Origin: Alkalihalobacillus sp047302405
GTDB taxonomy: Bacteria; Bacillota; Bacilli; Bacillales; Bacillaceae_D
Direction of reading: 5' to 3'
Length of the DNA: 64,000 nucleotides
Assembly (NCBI RefSeq): GCF_047302405.1
Contig: NZ_CP154853.1
Span: 682,001 to 746,000 of the forward strand
The notes below the pieces were generated by a model. The model had not been told where the DNA came from. It saw only the letters and a list, made by a program, of their open reading frames with translations, and searched no databases. Position numbers and translations under genes: made by a program. Position 1 is the stretch's first letter; each line of letters opens with the position of its first letter. Below, piece by piece: positions 1-8,294 of the stretch.

Positions 1-293
1 TAAAGAATATCGTGCAAACTCGATTGGTAAGGTGTTAGGTGACTTGTCGTCATAATGATGATCGTCTTTTTTTTGTTTAGTGCTTCTATCTCTTGTAAGA
101 CGAGTTCAATAGGGAGATCATCGAGTTGGTCACTGATCATATAAACATCCACAGGAAAAGCAGCGTATGTATGAAGAAAGGATTGACCTGTTTCAAAAGA
201 TTGAACGCTTATCCCCATTTTTTTTAAGTGGTACTCTATTAATGTTGCATGAGCTGGTTCAGTTTCAACCATGGCTACAAGACTTGGGCCCAT
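1..293 (-). CDS. receiver-like domain protein, partial (N-terminal 97 codons)
   Basis: An open frame starts at the ATG read on the minus strand at 293 and runs off the left edge with no stop, so only about 97 residues are visible. A strong ribosome site (GGAGG, six bases before the ATG) supports the start. The pattern is a hydrophobic strand (SLVAMVE), an amphipathic helix, then VDVYMISDQLDDLP and TIIIMTTSHL, which resembles the alpha/beta repeats of a CheY-like receiver domain. The usual phosphorylated aspartate is not cleanly placed (Ser-Asp where one Asp is expected), so it may be a degenerate receiver. What follows the domain is outside the window. Function is not assigned. Confidence 0.55.
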   Translation of the reverse strand, partial: MGPSLVAMVETEPAHATLIEYHLKKMGISVQSFETGQSFLHTYAAFPVDVYMISDQLDDLPIELVLQEIEALNKKKTIIIMTTSHLTPYQSSLHDIL

Positions 294-385
294 GGAATTC
301 CTCCACTCTTTTCATCGATTCAATACTCTAATCTTAAATTGTTGGATTCAACTTTTCAAGTGTCTTTTTGTAATGCGTTAATTGG

Positions 386-871
386 TTAAACCTTCCTTTC
401 GAAGTCTCCGTTTTTTCCACCTGATTTCCTTGCTAAAAAAGTAGGACCGATAATCATTCCTTTATCGAGAGCTTTGCACATATCATAAATGGTTAAAGCG
501 GTGGCACTGGCCGCGGTTAAGGCCTCCATTTCGACCCCCGTTTTACCTTCTGTTTTCACTTCAACTGCAATGTGTAATGTTGCGTCGTTATCATTTTTTT
601 CCCAATTAAATTCAATGTTTACACCATTTAAAGAGAGTGGATGGCACATAGGTATCCATTGCGAAGTGTTTTTAGCTGCCATTACACCGGCAACTTGGGC
701 TACAGCTAGCACATCCCCTTTCCCGATTTTTCCTTGCTCAATTTTCTCATGGATTTCGGATGAGACGTTTATGCTTGATTTAGCAATCGCTGTGCGGATT
801 GTAATTTCTTTGTTAGAGATGTCGACCATTTTTGCTCGTCCTTGTTCATTAAAATGAGTTAATTTATCCAT
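386..871 (-). CDS. moaC: cyclic pyranopterin monophosphate synthase MoaC
   Basis: MoaC turns the MoaA product into cyclic pyranopterin monophosphate, the second part of the first step of molybdenum cofactor synthesis, in the cytoplasm. The 161-residue protein shows the family motifs MCHPLSL, GVEMEALTAAS and the lysine in DMCKALDKG. I start it at the ATG at 871 (MDKLTHFNEQG), 14 codons inside the longest frame, because GGAGTG lies just upstream and MoaC proteins begin with this TH-x-N-x-x-G-x-AxMVD block. It is transcribed away from the moaB-moaD block, with about 126 bases between the two starts. Identification is secure. Confidence 0.95.
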   Translation of the reverse strand: MDKLTHFNEQGRAKMVDISNKEITIRTAIAKSSINVSSEIHEKIEQGKIGKGDVLAVAQVAGVMAAKNTSQWIPMCHPLSLNGVNIEFNWEKNDNDATLHIAVEVKTEGKTGVEMEALTAASATALTIYDMCKALDKGMIIGPTFLARKSGGKNGDFERKV

Positions 872-997
872 TTTTTCACTCCTATTCATTAGTCCGAAAG
901 TTATTAAATTCAAATTGATTTGCTTTTTTTATTGATTTAAAAATCTATGCTATCATAAGACATACACATGTTTGTTAACGAAAGGAGTTATTTACAT

Positions 998-1510
998 ATG
1001 TCTGTACAGGAACATAAATCAGATGCCCCTAGATCGATTCGTTGTATGGTGCTTACGATTTCTGATACACGCACGAAGGAAAATGATCACGGTGGTGCTC
1101 TAGTTAAAAAGAAGCTAATCGAAGCTGGTCATCAAGTTTCTGCTTATTCTATTATAAAAGATGAATCATTATTAATCCAAGAGAAGATTAAAAAGGCGGT
1201 GTCCAGTCGAGAAATCGATGCGGTATTATTAACCGGTGGGACAGGCATTGCCAAAAGGGATACGACATATGAAGCGGTTCAAGCTTTGTTACATAAAGAA
1301 ATGCCAGGTTTTGGTGAAATTTTTCGTTACTTAAGTTATGCAGAGGATATTGGTTCAGCAGCGATTTTAAGCCGGGCTGTTGCTGGAGTTTATGAGAATA
1401 CGGCCGTCTTTTCGATGCCGGGTTCAAGAGGAGCTGTCAAACTTGCGATGGATAAGTTGATTATACCTGAACTTAACCACGTAATCCGTGAAATTCAAAA
1501 AGACCTTTAA
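998..1510 (+). CDS. moaB: molybdopterin adenylyltransferase-type protein MoaB
   Basis: This is a MoaB/MogA-family protein of 170 residues, expected to adenylate molybdopterin ahead of metal insertion by MoeA. The MoCF-binding fold is visible: VLTISDTRT near the N-terminus, then LLTGGTGIAKRDTTYE and the late FSMPGSRGAVKLAM motif. The start is set at ATG 998 by the AAAGGAGTT site about ten bases upstream, not at the upstream ATG at 968. It is the first gene of the plus-strand molybdenum cofactor block and moeA follows after about 54 bases. Confidence 0.93.
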   Translation: MSVQEHKSDAPRSIRCMVLTISDTRTKENDHGGALVKKKLIEAGHQVSAYSIIKDESLLIQEKIKKAVSSREIDAVLLTGGTGIAKRDTTYEAVQALLHKEMPGFGEIFRYLSYAEDIGSAAILSRAVAGVYENTAVFSMPGSRGAVKLAMDKLIIPELNHVIREIQKDL

Positions 1511-1564
1511 GTAGGAATGCTCCATGTTTATAATAGAAAAGATTAATTTGATGAGGTGAATGAA

Positions 1565-2836
1565 GTGGTTGATATTAGAAAACCGATCTTAGTGTCTGAA
1601 GCAGTTTCAGCTGTGCTTAATCATTCTAAGACAGGGGAAACAGAATATATTTCCATCGATGATTGTGATGAAAGGTATTTAGCGAGCGATTTAATCGCGG
1701 ATCATGATGTACCCCCATTTGATCGCTCTCCACTTGATGGATTTGCGATCAGAGCAGTGGACAGTCAAGGGGTGACAGAAGGATCACCAAAGTCTTTTAA
1801 AGTGATTGAAGAAATTGGTGCAGGAGCGGTGGCAGCAAAAATTCCAAATGATAATGAAGCGATTCGAATCATGACGGGAGCTCAAATTCCAGCTGGCACG
1901 GATGTAATTGTAATGTTTGAATTAGTACGTGAGTTTGAAAAAGAGGGGGAGGCGTACTTTGAATTAACTCAATCCTTTGAATCAGGTGATAACATTTCTT
2001 TTCAAGGGGAGGATGTTCAAAAAGGAGCAAGCTTAGTGCAAAAAGGGGCACGGATTACGCCTGGTATTAAAGCGTTGCTCGCAACCTTTGGTTATGCTGA
2101 GGTCGAGGTGTTTAAAAAAACTAAGGTCGGGATTATCGCAACGGGGACAGAGCTTCTCAATGTTGATGAGGAATTGCAACCAGGTAAAATCCGTAACAGT
2201 AATGCTTATATGGTCGCGGCTCAAATTAAAAAAGTTGGAGCTGAACCCGTCTATTTCGGACAACTTGTTGATGATTTAGAAGAGAGCTTTCAAAAGATTT
2301 CACTAGAATTAGAAAAAGTCGATTATTTAATTACGACAGGTGGGGTATCTGTTGGTGATTACGATTTTTTGCCGGAAATATATAAACGTTTAGGAGCGAA
2401 CGTATTATTTAATAAAATTACGATGCGACCAGGAAGTGTGACAACGGTCGCAGAAGTAAATGGGAAGCTTTTATTTGGGTTATCAGGAAACCCTTCTGCT
2501 TGTTTTGTTGGCTTTGAATTACTCGTTCGTCCAGCCATTTTAACGAGTTTTTCTGTTATGAAGCCTCATTTGCAAAAAGTTCAAGCGACGCTCTTGGTCG
2601 ACAACGATAAATCAAATAACTTTTCTAGATTTATTCGGAGTTATACGTATTTTGAAAATGGCAAGCTTTATGTAGAACCAACAGGACTAGATAAATCAGG
2701 TGTAGTAAGCTCATTAGCTGATGCCAACTGCCTGATGATGCTTCCAGGTGGGGCGAGTGGCTTTCAAAAAGGGGATATGGTCGATGTCTTGTTACTTACA
2801 GGAGAGGGAAGCGAGTGGCCATGGACAACGGTTTAA
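1565..2836 (+). CDS. moeA: molybdopterin molybdenumtransferase MoeA
   Basis: MoeA inserts molybdate into adenylated molybdopterin to give active cofactor. The 423-residue protein has the family blocks in order: VPPFDRSPLDGFAIR, IMTGAQIPAGTD, GIIATGTELL, TTGGVSVGDYDF, MRPG and LSGNPSACFVGFELLV, followed by the C-terminal beta domain. I choose GTG 1565 (VVDIRKPILVSEAV) because GAGGTG lies six bases before it and MoeA of Bacillus begins with this RTPI/RKPI block. A GTG three codons earlier overlaps that ribosome site. Its 3' end overlaps mobB by 22 bases, indicating translational coupling. Confidence 0.95.
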   Translation: MVDIRKPILVSEAVSAVLNHSKTGETEYISIDDCDERYLASDLIADHDVPPFDRSPLDGFAIRAVDSQGVTEGSPKSFKVIEEIGAGAVAAKIPNDNEAIRIMTGAQIPAGTDVIVMFELVREFEKEGEAYFELTQSFESGDNISFQGEDVQKGASLVQKGARITPGIKALLATFGYAEVEVFKKTKVGIIATGTELLNVDEELQPGKIRNSNAYMVAAQIKKVGAEPVYFGQLVDDLEESFQKISLELEKVDYLITTGGVSVGDYDFLPEIYKRLGANVLFNKITMRPGSVTTVAEVNGKLLFGLSGNPSACFVGFELLVRPAILTSFSVMKPHLQKVQATLLVDNDKSNNFSRFIRSYTYFENGKLYVEPTGLDKSGVVSSLADANCLMMLPGGASGFQKGDMVDVLLLTGEGSEWPWTTV

Positions 2837-3339
2837 AGATTTGGCAAATTAGTGGTTTTAGTAATCGTGGAAAAACGACTTTAATAGAAGGTATTTTAAC
2901 TAAAAGTAAAAAAAGGGGTTTGTCGATCGCAACGATTAAACATCACGGTCACGGCAAAAAGCTCGCCGCTCTTGATACAGGAAAGGATTCTTGGAAGCAC
3001 CGGCAAGCAGGTGCGGTAGGAAGTGCAGTATTAGCAGCGGAAACGATTCAAATCCAAATTAGCAAACCAACAGAATGGCAACTAGAAGATCTTTTGCCGC
3101 TCTATAAGCAGGCTGAGCTAGATGTTATCCTACTTGAGGGGTATAAAAATAAAGCTTATCCTAAGTTGGTTTTATTAAAAGAAGAAGCTGATTTAGTGTT
3201 GCTTTCTGATTTAACGAATATTCAAGCTGTCGTTGTTTGGGAGAAAAGTTTAATCAGACAAATAGAAGATACACCTGTTTTTTTTATTGATGATGTCGAT
3301 GAAATTAGTGAATGGTTATTTAAACAATGGGGAGTGTAA
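2815..3339 (+). CDS. mobB: molybdopterin-guanine dinucleotide biosynthesis protein MobB
   Basis: MobB is a small GTP-binding adaptor protein that assists MobA in attaching GMP to molybdenum cofactor. The N-terminus carries the P-loop GFSNRGKTTL and then IATIKHHGHGK, both typical. The C-terminal half (VILLEGYK, KLVLLK) matches the family. The frame opens with GTG 2815, placed six bases after GGAGAGGG; ATG 2821 is an alternative in the same frame. Its partner mobA is not here but 32 kb away at 35359-35946. Confidence 0.9.
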   Translation: MAMDNGLKIWQISGFSNRGKTTLIEGILTKSKKRGLSIATIKHHGHGKKLAALDTGKDSWKHRQAGAVGSAVLAAETIQIQISKPTEWQLEDLLPLYKQAELDVILLEGYKNKAYPKLVLLKEEADLVLLSDLTNIQAVVVWEKSLIRQIEDTPVFFIDDVDEISEWLFKQWGV

Positions 3340-3340
3340 C

Positions 3341-3814
3341 ATGGAAAATAAATTGTTTTTAATTACAGAGCAAGAGATTGTCATCCAAGAAGTTGTCGAT
3401 AAAGTAGGTGATCGTAATGCGGGAGCGATCAATTGTTTTATTGGGACTGTTCGTGAAATGACAAAAGGAAAAAAGACGCTTTATTTAGCTTATGAGGCTT
3501 ATGTGCCAATGGCTGAGAAAAAGTTAGCTCAAATTGGGGACGAAATTACAGAGCGCTGGCCCGATACACGAGTCGCGATTACACATCGAATTGGCGAATT
3601 GGCAATTAGTGATCTTGCCGTTGTCATAGCTGTATCAACGCCACATCGAAATGATTCTTATGAGGCAAGTCGATATGCGATTGAGCGGATTAAAGAAATT
3701 GTCCCGATTTGGAAAAAAGAGCACTGGGAAGATGGGCAAAAGTGGATCGGTGATCAGCTAGAAAAGACGGCTTATCCAAAAGGGGCCCCAAAGATGGAGG
3801 AGTTTAATGATTAA
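3341..3814 (+). CDS. moaE: molybdopterin synthase catalytic subunit MoaE
   Basis: MoaE is the large subunit of molybdopterin synthase, which adds the two sulfurs to cyclic pyranopterin. The protein of 157 residues contains the typical GAINCFIGTVR, YLAYEAYVPMAE, ITHRIGELAISD and the lysine-rich VPIWKKEHWEDG block that holds the active-site lysine region. The start is ATG 3341, one base after the mobB stop and just after GGGGAGTG; the longer frame (3287) runs back inside mobB. The last eight bases overlap moaD, so the two synthase subunits are coupled. Confidence 0.95.
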   Translation: MENKLFLITEQEIVIQEVVDKVGDRNAGAINCFIGTVREMTKGKKTLYLAYEAYVPMAEKKLAQIGDEITERWPDTRVAITHRIGELAISDLAVVIAVSTPHRNDSYEASRYAIERIKEIVPIWKKEHWEDGQKWIGDQLEKTAYPKGAPKMEEFND

Positions 3815-4043
3815 AATTTTATTATTTGCTGAATTAAGTGAGCAAGCACAAAGTGGGGAGCTTTTTATTGAAGCAGAAGGGAAATCAATTGTTGCATTTA
3901 AAGACATGTTGCATTCGTTGTATCCTGAACTAACAATAAGTGAAGCAACGATGATTGCCGTGAATGAAGAGTATGCCGAGGATGATTATGTGATTCAAAA
4001 AGAGGATGTTATTGCGTTAATTCCACCAGTAAGTGGGGGGTAA
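3807..4043 (+). CDS. moaD: molybdopterin synthase sulfur carrier subunit MoaD
   Basis: MoaD is the ubiquitin-like sulfur carrier of molybdopterin synthase; its C-terminal glycine is made into a thiocarboxylate. The 78-residue protein ends in PPVSGG, the required double glycine exposed at the tail, and begins with the beta strand IKILLFAELSE. It starts inside the end of moaE after GGAGG. It is the last molybdenum cofactor gene of this block. The adenylating enzyme that charges it may be a MoeB/ThiF protein elsewhere, because none is in this window. Confidence 0.95.
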   Translation: MIKILLFAELSEQAQSGELFIEAEGKSIVAFKDMLHSLYPELTISEATMIAVNEEYAEDDYVIQKEDVIALIPPVSGG

Positions 4044-4108
4044 CGCTGAACATGTTCGCAGACTTTTGAATAAGCTATCGCATACAAGTGTGCGGTGGTG
4101 AGCGAAAA

Positions 4109-4741
4109 ATGCAAGGAGAAAATGCTGATTTTATCGGGGCTTGGGTGCAAGCAATAGGCAATTTCCTTGCTGCACTTGGCTCTTCTTTGCCGGATTCGGA
4201 AGCTTCTTTAGCTACTAATTTAGGAATCTATGGAAATGAACTTCAAGCTCTTGGTGGAGGCGTTCAATATGTTGGCACAATATGGGAAGGAGAAGATGAA
4301 AATAATGACGTTTCTTCTTCTCAACCTATGTTGCCTAGGCAAACATCAAGCTGTTTGGAGCGAAGTCCTATAGCTAATATTGGGCAGAAAGAGAATAGTT
4401 TAGTCAGTACTGGTGTTTTAATCGGAATTGTTGGTAACATTTTTAGTACCTTTCATTTGGCAGAGGTTTTTTCTGACTCAGAGATTGTTAATAAGCCGCT
4501 AGGGATAGGGGGGAATTTCCTTCAGGCGGCAGGCGCTTATATCGCAACGGTTGCTTCTGGAGATGAGTTTCAATCATTGGCGTATATAGGTGGAATGTGG
4601 CAATACTACGGGGCGGGATTACAAGGTGTATCAGGTCTTTTACAGAAAGCCGATCTCCTTGATATTATCGGCTCATGGATTCAATTTTTAGGAGCTCTTT
4701 TTGTGGCGATTTCGATTACCGAAGAACTTGAAAATAAGTAA
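4109..4741 (+). CDS. glycine-rich repetitive hydrophobic protein (DUF6944-like)
   Basis: A protein of about 210 residues built of repeated glycine/alanine-rich amphipathic segments with the loose motif G-x-x-x-Q-x-x-G: IGAWVQAIGNFLAALG, YGNELQALGGGVQYVG, LGIGGNFLQAAGAY, IGGMWQYYGAGLQG and IGSWIQFLGALFVA. No signal peptide and no catalytic motif are visible. It resembles repetitive Bacillus proteins grouped as DUF6944, but I recognise only the style. I prefer ATG 4109 to GTG 4088 because a GGTGAG site lies just before it; both are possible. It follows moaD by 65 bases without an obvious terminator, so it may be read through from the moa block. Confidence 0.65.
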   Translation: MQGENADFIGAWVQAIGNFLAALGSSLPDSEASLATNLGIYGNELQALGGGVQYVGTIWEGEDENNDVSSSQPMLPRQTSSCLERSPIANIGQKENSLVSTGVLIGIVGNIFSTFHLAEVFSDSEIVNKPLGIGGNFLQAAGAYIATVASGDEFQSLAYIGGMWQYYGAGLQGVSGLLQKADLLDIIGSWIQFLGALFVAISITEELENK

Positions 4742-4767
4742 AATAGTTATTTAAAGTAGGGATTACT

Positions 4768-5286
4768 ATGAAAAAATATGTGCTACATTTTATTGAATCT
4801 GGTTTAGTTATATTAGTACTCTGGGTTCTTTTTGGCTTTATGTCTTCTTTATCAAGGTGGAATTCTTTACCTATTGAGGGTATTCATTTAGCGGTCATTG
4901 ATCGGATGAATGGCAATCAAATCGTTTTTTCACCTGTTGTCATGCTCATTATGGTAGTCATAGCCTGTTTTATTATTCATGCTATTAGTCAAGGGTGTCT
5001 TTTTCTTAAAAACACGAAAATACGAGGGAAAACGGTTTTCGTCTCTTTTTTATTAGGAGTAGGTTTGATTTTTGGCTGTTTAATGATGGTTGCCCTCATT
5101 CGTCAAATTCTTGATGGTTTTTATTTAGCGGCTGTCCAGTCCTTGCTACTCCTTATTTACATAGCGTATCAATATTGGTTCCATCATCATCCACCAATCA
5201 AAAGATATATTCGTAAATTACGTGATGAACGAACGCATAAGGTAGAAAAGGGGTCATCAGCTTTGAATGGAAGCGACAAAAGTTAG
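4768..5286 (+). CDS. predicted four-helix membrane protein of unknown function
   Basis: A 172-residue protein with about four membrane helices (near residues 9-27, 55-75, 89-110 and 117-133) and a basic, hydrophilic C-terminal tail (KRYIRKLRDERTHK). I do not recognise the family. It starts at ATG 4768 behind AGTAGGGATT and follows the repetitive protein by 26 bases, which suggests co-transcription. About 190 bases follow before the convergent M48 protease gene; that gap contains only a weak five-pair stem around 5315-5335 and nothing else I can support. Confidence 0.6.
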   Translation: MKKYVLHFIESGLVILVLWVLFGFMSSLSRWNSLPIEGIHLAVIDRMNGNQIVFSPVVMLIMVVIACFIIHAISQGCLFLKNTKIRGKTVFVSFLLGVGLIFGCLMMVALIRQILDGFYLAAVQSLLLLIYIAYQYWFHHHPPIKRYIRKLRDERTHKVEKGSSALNGSDKS

Positions 5287-5477
5287 TGCCTCTCAAAAGC
5301 TGGTGACACCTGCGGATGGCTCTTACAAACGAGGAGCCTTGTCAAAAATGAGTGGGGCATAGTTCTTGCAATCTAGTAGGAATTTTATTAATAGAGAAGG
5401 AGCATTTAAGAAATTTCTTATAGTTTGGCCACATGTAAGAGGCTTCTCATATATCGATTTTTTAATTGGTAAATAAA

Positions 5478-7208
5478 TCATTCTTGCTTTTTACGTAAGG
5501 GCCTTATATTAAATGATTCTGTCCATCTCTCGTAGAACCACTGTCTCAGACTTTGCTTTAATGTGAGCTCCTGATCTTGTTTTAAGGCTGCAACACGCCA
5601 ATAAAGTGGTGGGTGTGGCATCATTTGGAACTCAATCAATCGCCAAATCCATGATGGACGCTCTATTGATGAAGGACGGTTTTTTTCTTCTGTTTCCTTG
5701 TCTTCTACATATTGAATTGACTTTTCAATCGCTTCGTCCTGAGATTGTCCAAGGATTTCTAAACTTTTGGCCATTTGTTGGCTGCCATGATGCAAAATGA
5801 AACTAGCTAAACGATCGGCACGAACCTCCATCACTTGTGAGCAAAAAGCTTGATAGAGGGGGAATAGGAGAATCAATCCCCATATCAACATAAACATTAA
5901 AACCGGATTGTTTTCAATCAACTCTGGTGACTTGACTAACCAAAGAACAAAGCCGATAATAATGGCTATATAAGGGAGGCGTAGAAGTTGACTAATGAGA
6001 ACGTCTCTTTTTTTTACATGAATGGCTTCGTGAGCAATAATACCTTCAATTGCTTCAATTGGTAACCTTAGTGTCGCACTTGTTAAAGTGATCATTGAGC
6101 GACCGATACCCATTCCCGATGCGAACCCATTAAATTCATTTGATTCCGTTTCGTATAAACGAGTTTTTGGTAAGTTTAGCTTTTTAAATAATTTGTTTGC
6201 ACGTATTAATAGTTCTCGGTCATCAATTTTTTTTGCATCAGTCGCAATCTTTAAAATAAGATCGGAAAAATATAAATTGACGAACCAAAAAGGGATGATC
6301 GCTCCAACGATTATCGCTGTATGAACCTCTAATAAGTAGAGTCCTAGAAAAAAAGCAGAATAAACGGAAATACCTTTTATGGCCCCCGCAAAATAAAGCT
6401 TCCCTAATAATCTTTTGAAGTTGGAATGATGGTAAAATGGGAGAACTTGTTTTTCTTTTTTTAGAGCAATTTTTGAAGCTTTTGGCACAAAGTGATTAAA
6501 CAAAGAACAGTCTTTTGGGCTTAGATAAACAGATTCACCAGGAAAATCAAGCTTTAAAACTTTTCCATTACCGGTTACAAAATCAAGACTTTTCGAAAAT
6601 ACAGTAAGCAGGGGGTGAAGCTTTAATAAATCAACCCTACTTTCCACCTGGAGCCCTTCCAATTTTTCTAAAGGATATTTTCTTGCGTCGATACTTGAAA
6701 GGATAAATAGTTCGTTCTCTTTTGATTGATAAATTTTTGTCGAAATATGATTTAAAAATTGTTTAACTGTTTCAGTGACACTGTGAATCATAACCAGAAT
6801 GACAAGAAGTTTTAAAGGACTAGGTTCAGGTCCAAATAAGTAGTAAGCAATTGCCCCACTTAAGACTAGTATTGTTAAAAAGGTTTCATAGAGCAATTTT
6901 TTGATGCTCCGTGAAAGGGGAACTTCAACATTCTCCGTTAACTCTATTTCCATTTGACGTTTTAAGGCCTTTTTGCGTCCATCAAAAATCATTGAAAAAT
7001 TAAAATAAGCAATCGAAACGATAGAAAATCCAATGAAGAAATCTGGAAATCTGAAAGAGTAAAAAAGGTGGCCAATCATTGTTATTGCTGCGACAATAAT
7101 AAAGGTATTTCCAAGTTTTTCACTCTTTTTTTCAAAACTATACCCAATAAGGGCAATGAGAAAGGTCATGACAACATATAAGATAATCGTGGTGGAATTT
7201 GGTAGCAT
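5478..7208 (-). CDS. M48-family membrane zinc metalloprotease
   Basis: A 576-residue integral membrane protease. The zinc site HEAIH is at residues 393-397 (H393, E394, H397), preceded by the HtpX/Ste24-like GFASGMGIGRSMITLTSATL block; the likely third ligand is in EVRADRLAS near residue 462. Hydrophobic helices occur in the N-terminal 150 residues, before the active site and just after it. The C-terminal tail is basic and hydrophilic. It is the last gene of a tight minus-strand unit after a response regulator, a kinase and a lipoprotein (gap of four bases to the lipoprotein stop), so a role in envelope quality control is an inference from context. Confidence 0.85.
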   Translation of the reverse strand: MLPNSTTIILYVVMTFLIALIGYSFEKKSEKLGNTFIIVAAITMIGHLFYSFRFPDFFIGFSIVSIAYFNFSMIFDGRKKALKRQMEIELTENVEVPLSRSIKKLLYETFLTILVLSGAIAYYLFGPEPSPLKLLVILVMIHSVTETVKQFLNHISTKIYQSKENELFILSSIDARKYPLEKLEGLQVESRVDLLKLHPLLTVFSKSLDFVTGNGKVLKLDFPGESVYLSPKDCSLFNHFVPKASKIALKKEKQVLPFYHHSNFKRLLGKLYFAGAIKGISVYSAFFLGLYLLEVHTAIIVGAIIPFWFVNLYFSDLILKIATDAKKIDDRELLIRANKLFKKLNLPKTRLYETESNEFNGFASGMGIGRSMITLTSATLRLPIEAIEGIIAHEAIHVKKRDVLISQLLRLPYIAIIIGFVLWLVKSPELIENNPVLMFMLIWGLILLFPLYQAFCSQVMEVRADRLASFILHHGSQQMAKSLEILGQSQDEAIEKSIQYVEDKETEEKNRPSSIERPSWIWRLIEFQMMPHPPLYWRVAALKQDQELTLKQSLRQWFYERWTESFNIRPLRKKQE

Positions 7209-7212
7209 TGAA

Positions 7213-8289
7213 TCACTCTTTTAATTCAGAGCTTAAGATAAATTGCTCTTCTAGTTTTAATAAATCATCTACTGTCACTTGAGGGTGTTCACTTATTAAG
7301 GAATAACGTAGCCCATCCTCATCCCAAGCTATACTTTTAAAGGAATCAAATACGACCAAAGAGGCAAGGCTATTTCGGAATTCGATTAGCTCTTCATCAG
7401 CTAGGGTTAGCTCAATTTCATCTTCAGGAGATGGAAAGACTGCTATAGATACATAGGAAATATGATCTTTTGAGTATTCAAACGTTAATTCTGTTCGTTC
7501 GAATAAATCGCTATTATATTTTTCAATAGTAGCTAAAGTAACATCTTCACTAGCTAGAACAAGTACCCCTTGTTGAAAAATATTGTTTACTTCATTTATA
7601 GAGATTTGTTCTATAAATTGTTCGTCTAGATTTTCAATAAAAATATCGTCTGGAATGTCTAGATGAAACTCATCCTCATCAAAAGTGACGTCAAATTTAA
7701 TTTCTTGATACTCCATTGTCGTTTCTATGTCATCTGTAATCATTTTTGCTTTTAAAATGAAATGGTTTTTTTGATTGACCCAAAGGTCAAATTCTTTTAT
7801 AAAGTTCATATCATTCTCTTCTTTTAATTTTAAGTGGTATGTTTGAGAACCATGAAGCGTCTCTTCGCCAACCATTTGTAAGGAAGCATCCTTTTCTATA
7901 CTTCTCAGAAAGTCTTTCATTATTTCTAATTGTGATTGCCCGTCCAACATCGGTAATTCGCCGGTCATTTGAAAAGCGAGAGCAGAAGATTCATCATAAA
8001 TGGTCATCACACTGCCATCATATAACCCATAAGATGTCTCGTTCGTTTGCTTGTCGGTGACGACGACTATCCTTTTGCTATCCATTATGACTTTTTCTTC
8101 TATTATCGATTCATTTGTAACACCATCGATTGTTTCAGTTAAATGGATTTTTCCATAATAAGAATCGTATTGAGTATGGCTAGTGAGTACTTCGTGAATG
8201 ATTTCTTCAGGACTTGTTGCTATTGCAGTTGAACAGCCGGTTATTAAGATTAAAGAAAGAATCATGTATATTTTTATATGGTTTTTCAT
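7213..8289 (-). CDS. LolA-like outer-surface lipoprotein
   Basis: A 358-residue lipoprotein: short basic start, hydrophobic core, lipobox LITGC with Cys19 as the lipidated residue. The mature part (about residues 30-230) has the beta-rich pattern of LolA-like/YdcC-like proteins (YDSYYGKIHLTETIDG, IVVVTDKQTNETSYGLYDG, YHLKLKEENDMNFIKEFDLWVNQKNHF shortened here to key pieces), followed by an acidic second domain. I start at ATG 8289, behind AGGTGAT, rather than at 8349, which lies within the kinase gene. It sits five bases after the kinase stop, so it may be a sensor accessory or envelope stress reporter; this is inference. Confidence 0.75.
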   Translation of the reverse strand: MKNHIKIYMILSLILITGCSTAIATSPEEIIHEVLTSHTQYDSYYGKIHLTETIDGVTNESIIEEKVIMDSKRIVVVTDKQTNETSYGLYDGSVMTIYDESSALAFQMTGELPMLDGQSQLEIMKDFLRSIEKDASLQMVGEETLHGSQTYHLKLKEENDMNFIKEFDLWVNQKNHFILKAKMITDDIETTMEYQEIKFDVTFDEDEFHLDIPDDIFIENLDEQFIEQISINEVNNIFQQGVLVLASEDVTLATIEKYNSDLFERTELTFEYSKDHISYVSIAVFPSPEDEIELTLADEELIEFRNSLASLVVFDSFKSIAWDEDGLRYSLISEHPQVTVDDLLKLEEQFILSSELKE

Positions 8290-8294
8290 AAATA

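Noticed and set aside
3287..3340. A longer moaE start in the frame opening at 3287.
   Set aside because: It lies inside mobB without a ribosome site; ATG 3341 follows GGGGAGTG and gives the usual MoaE length.
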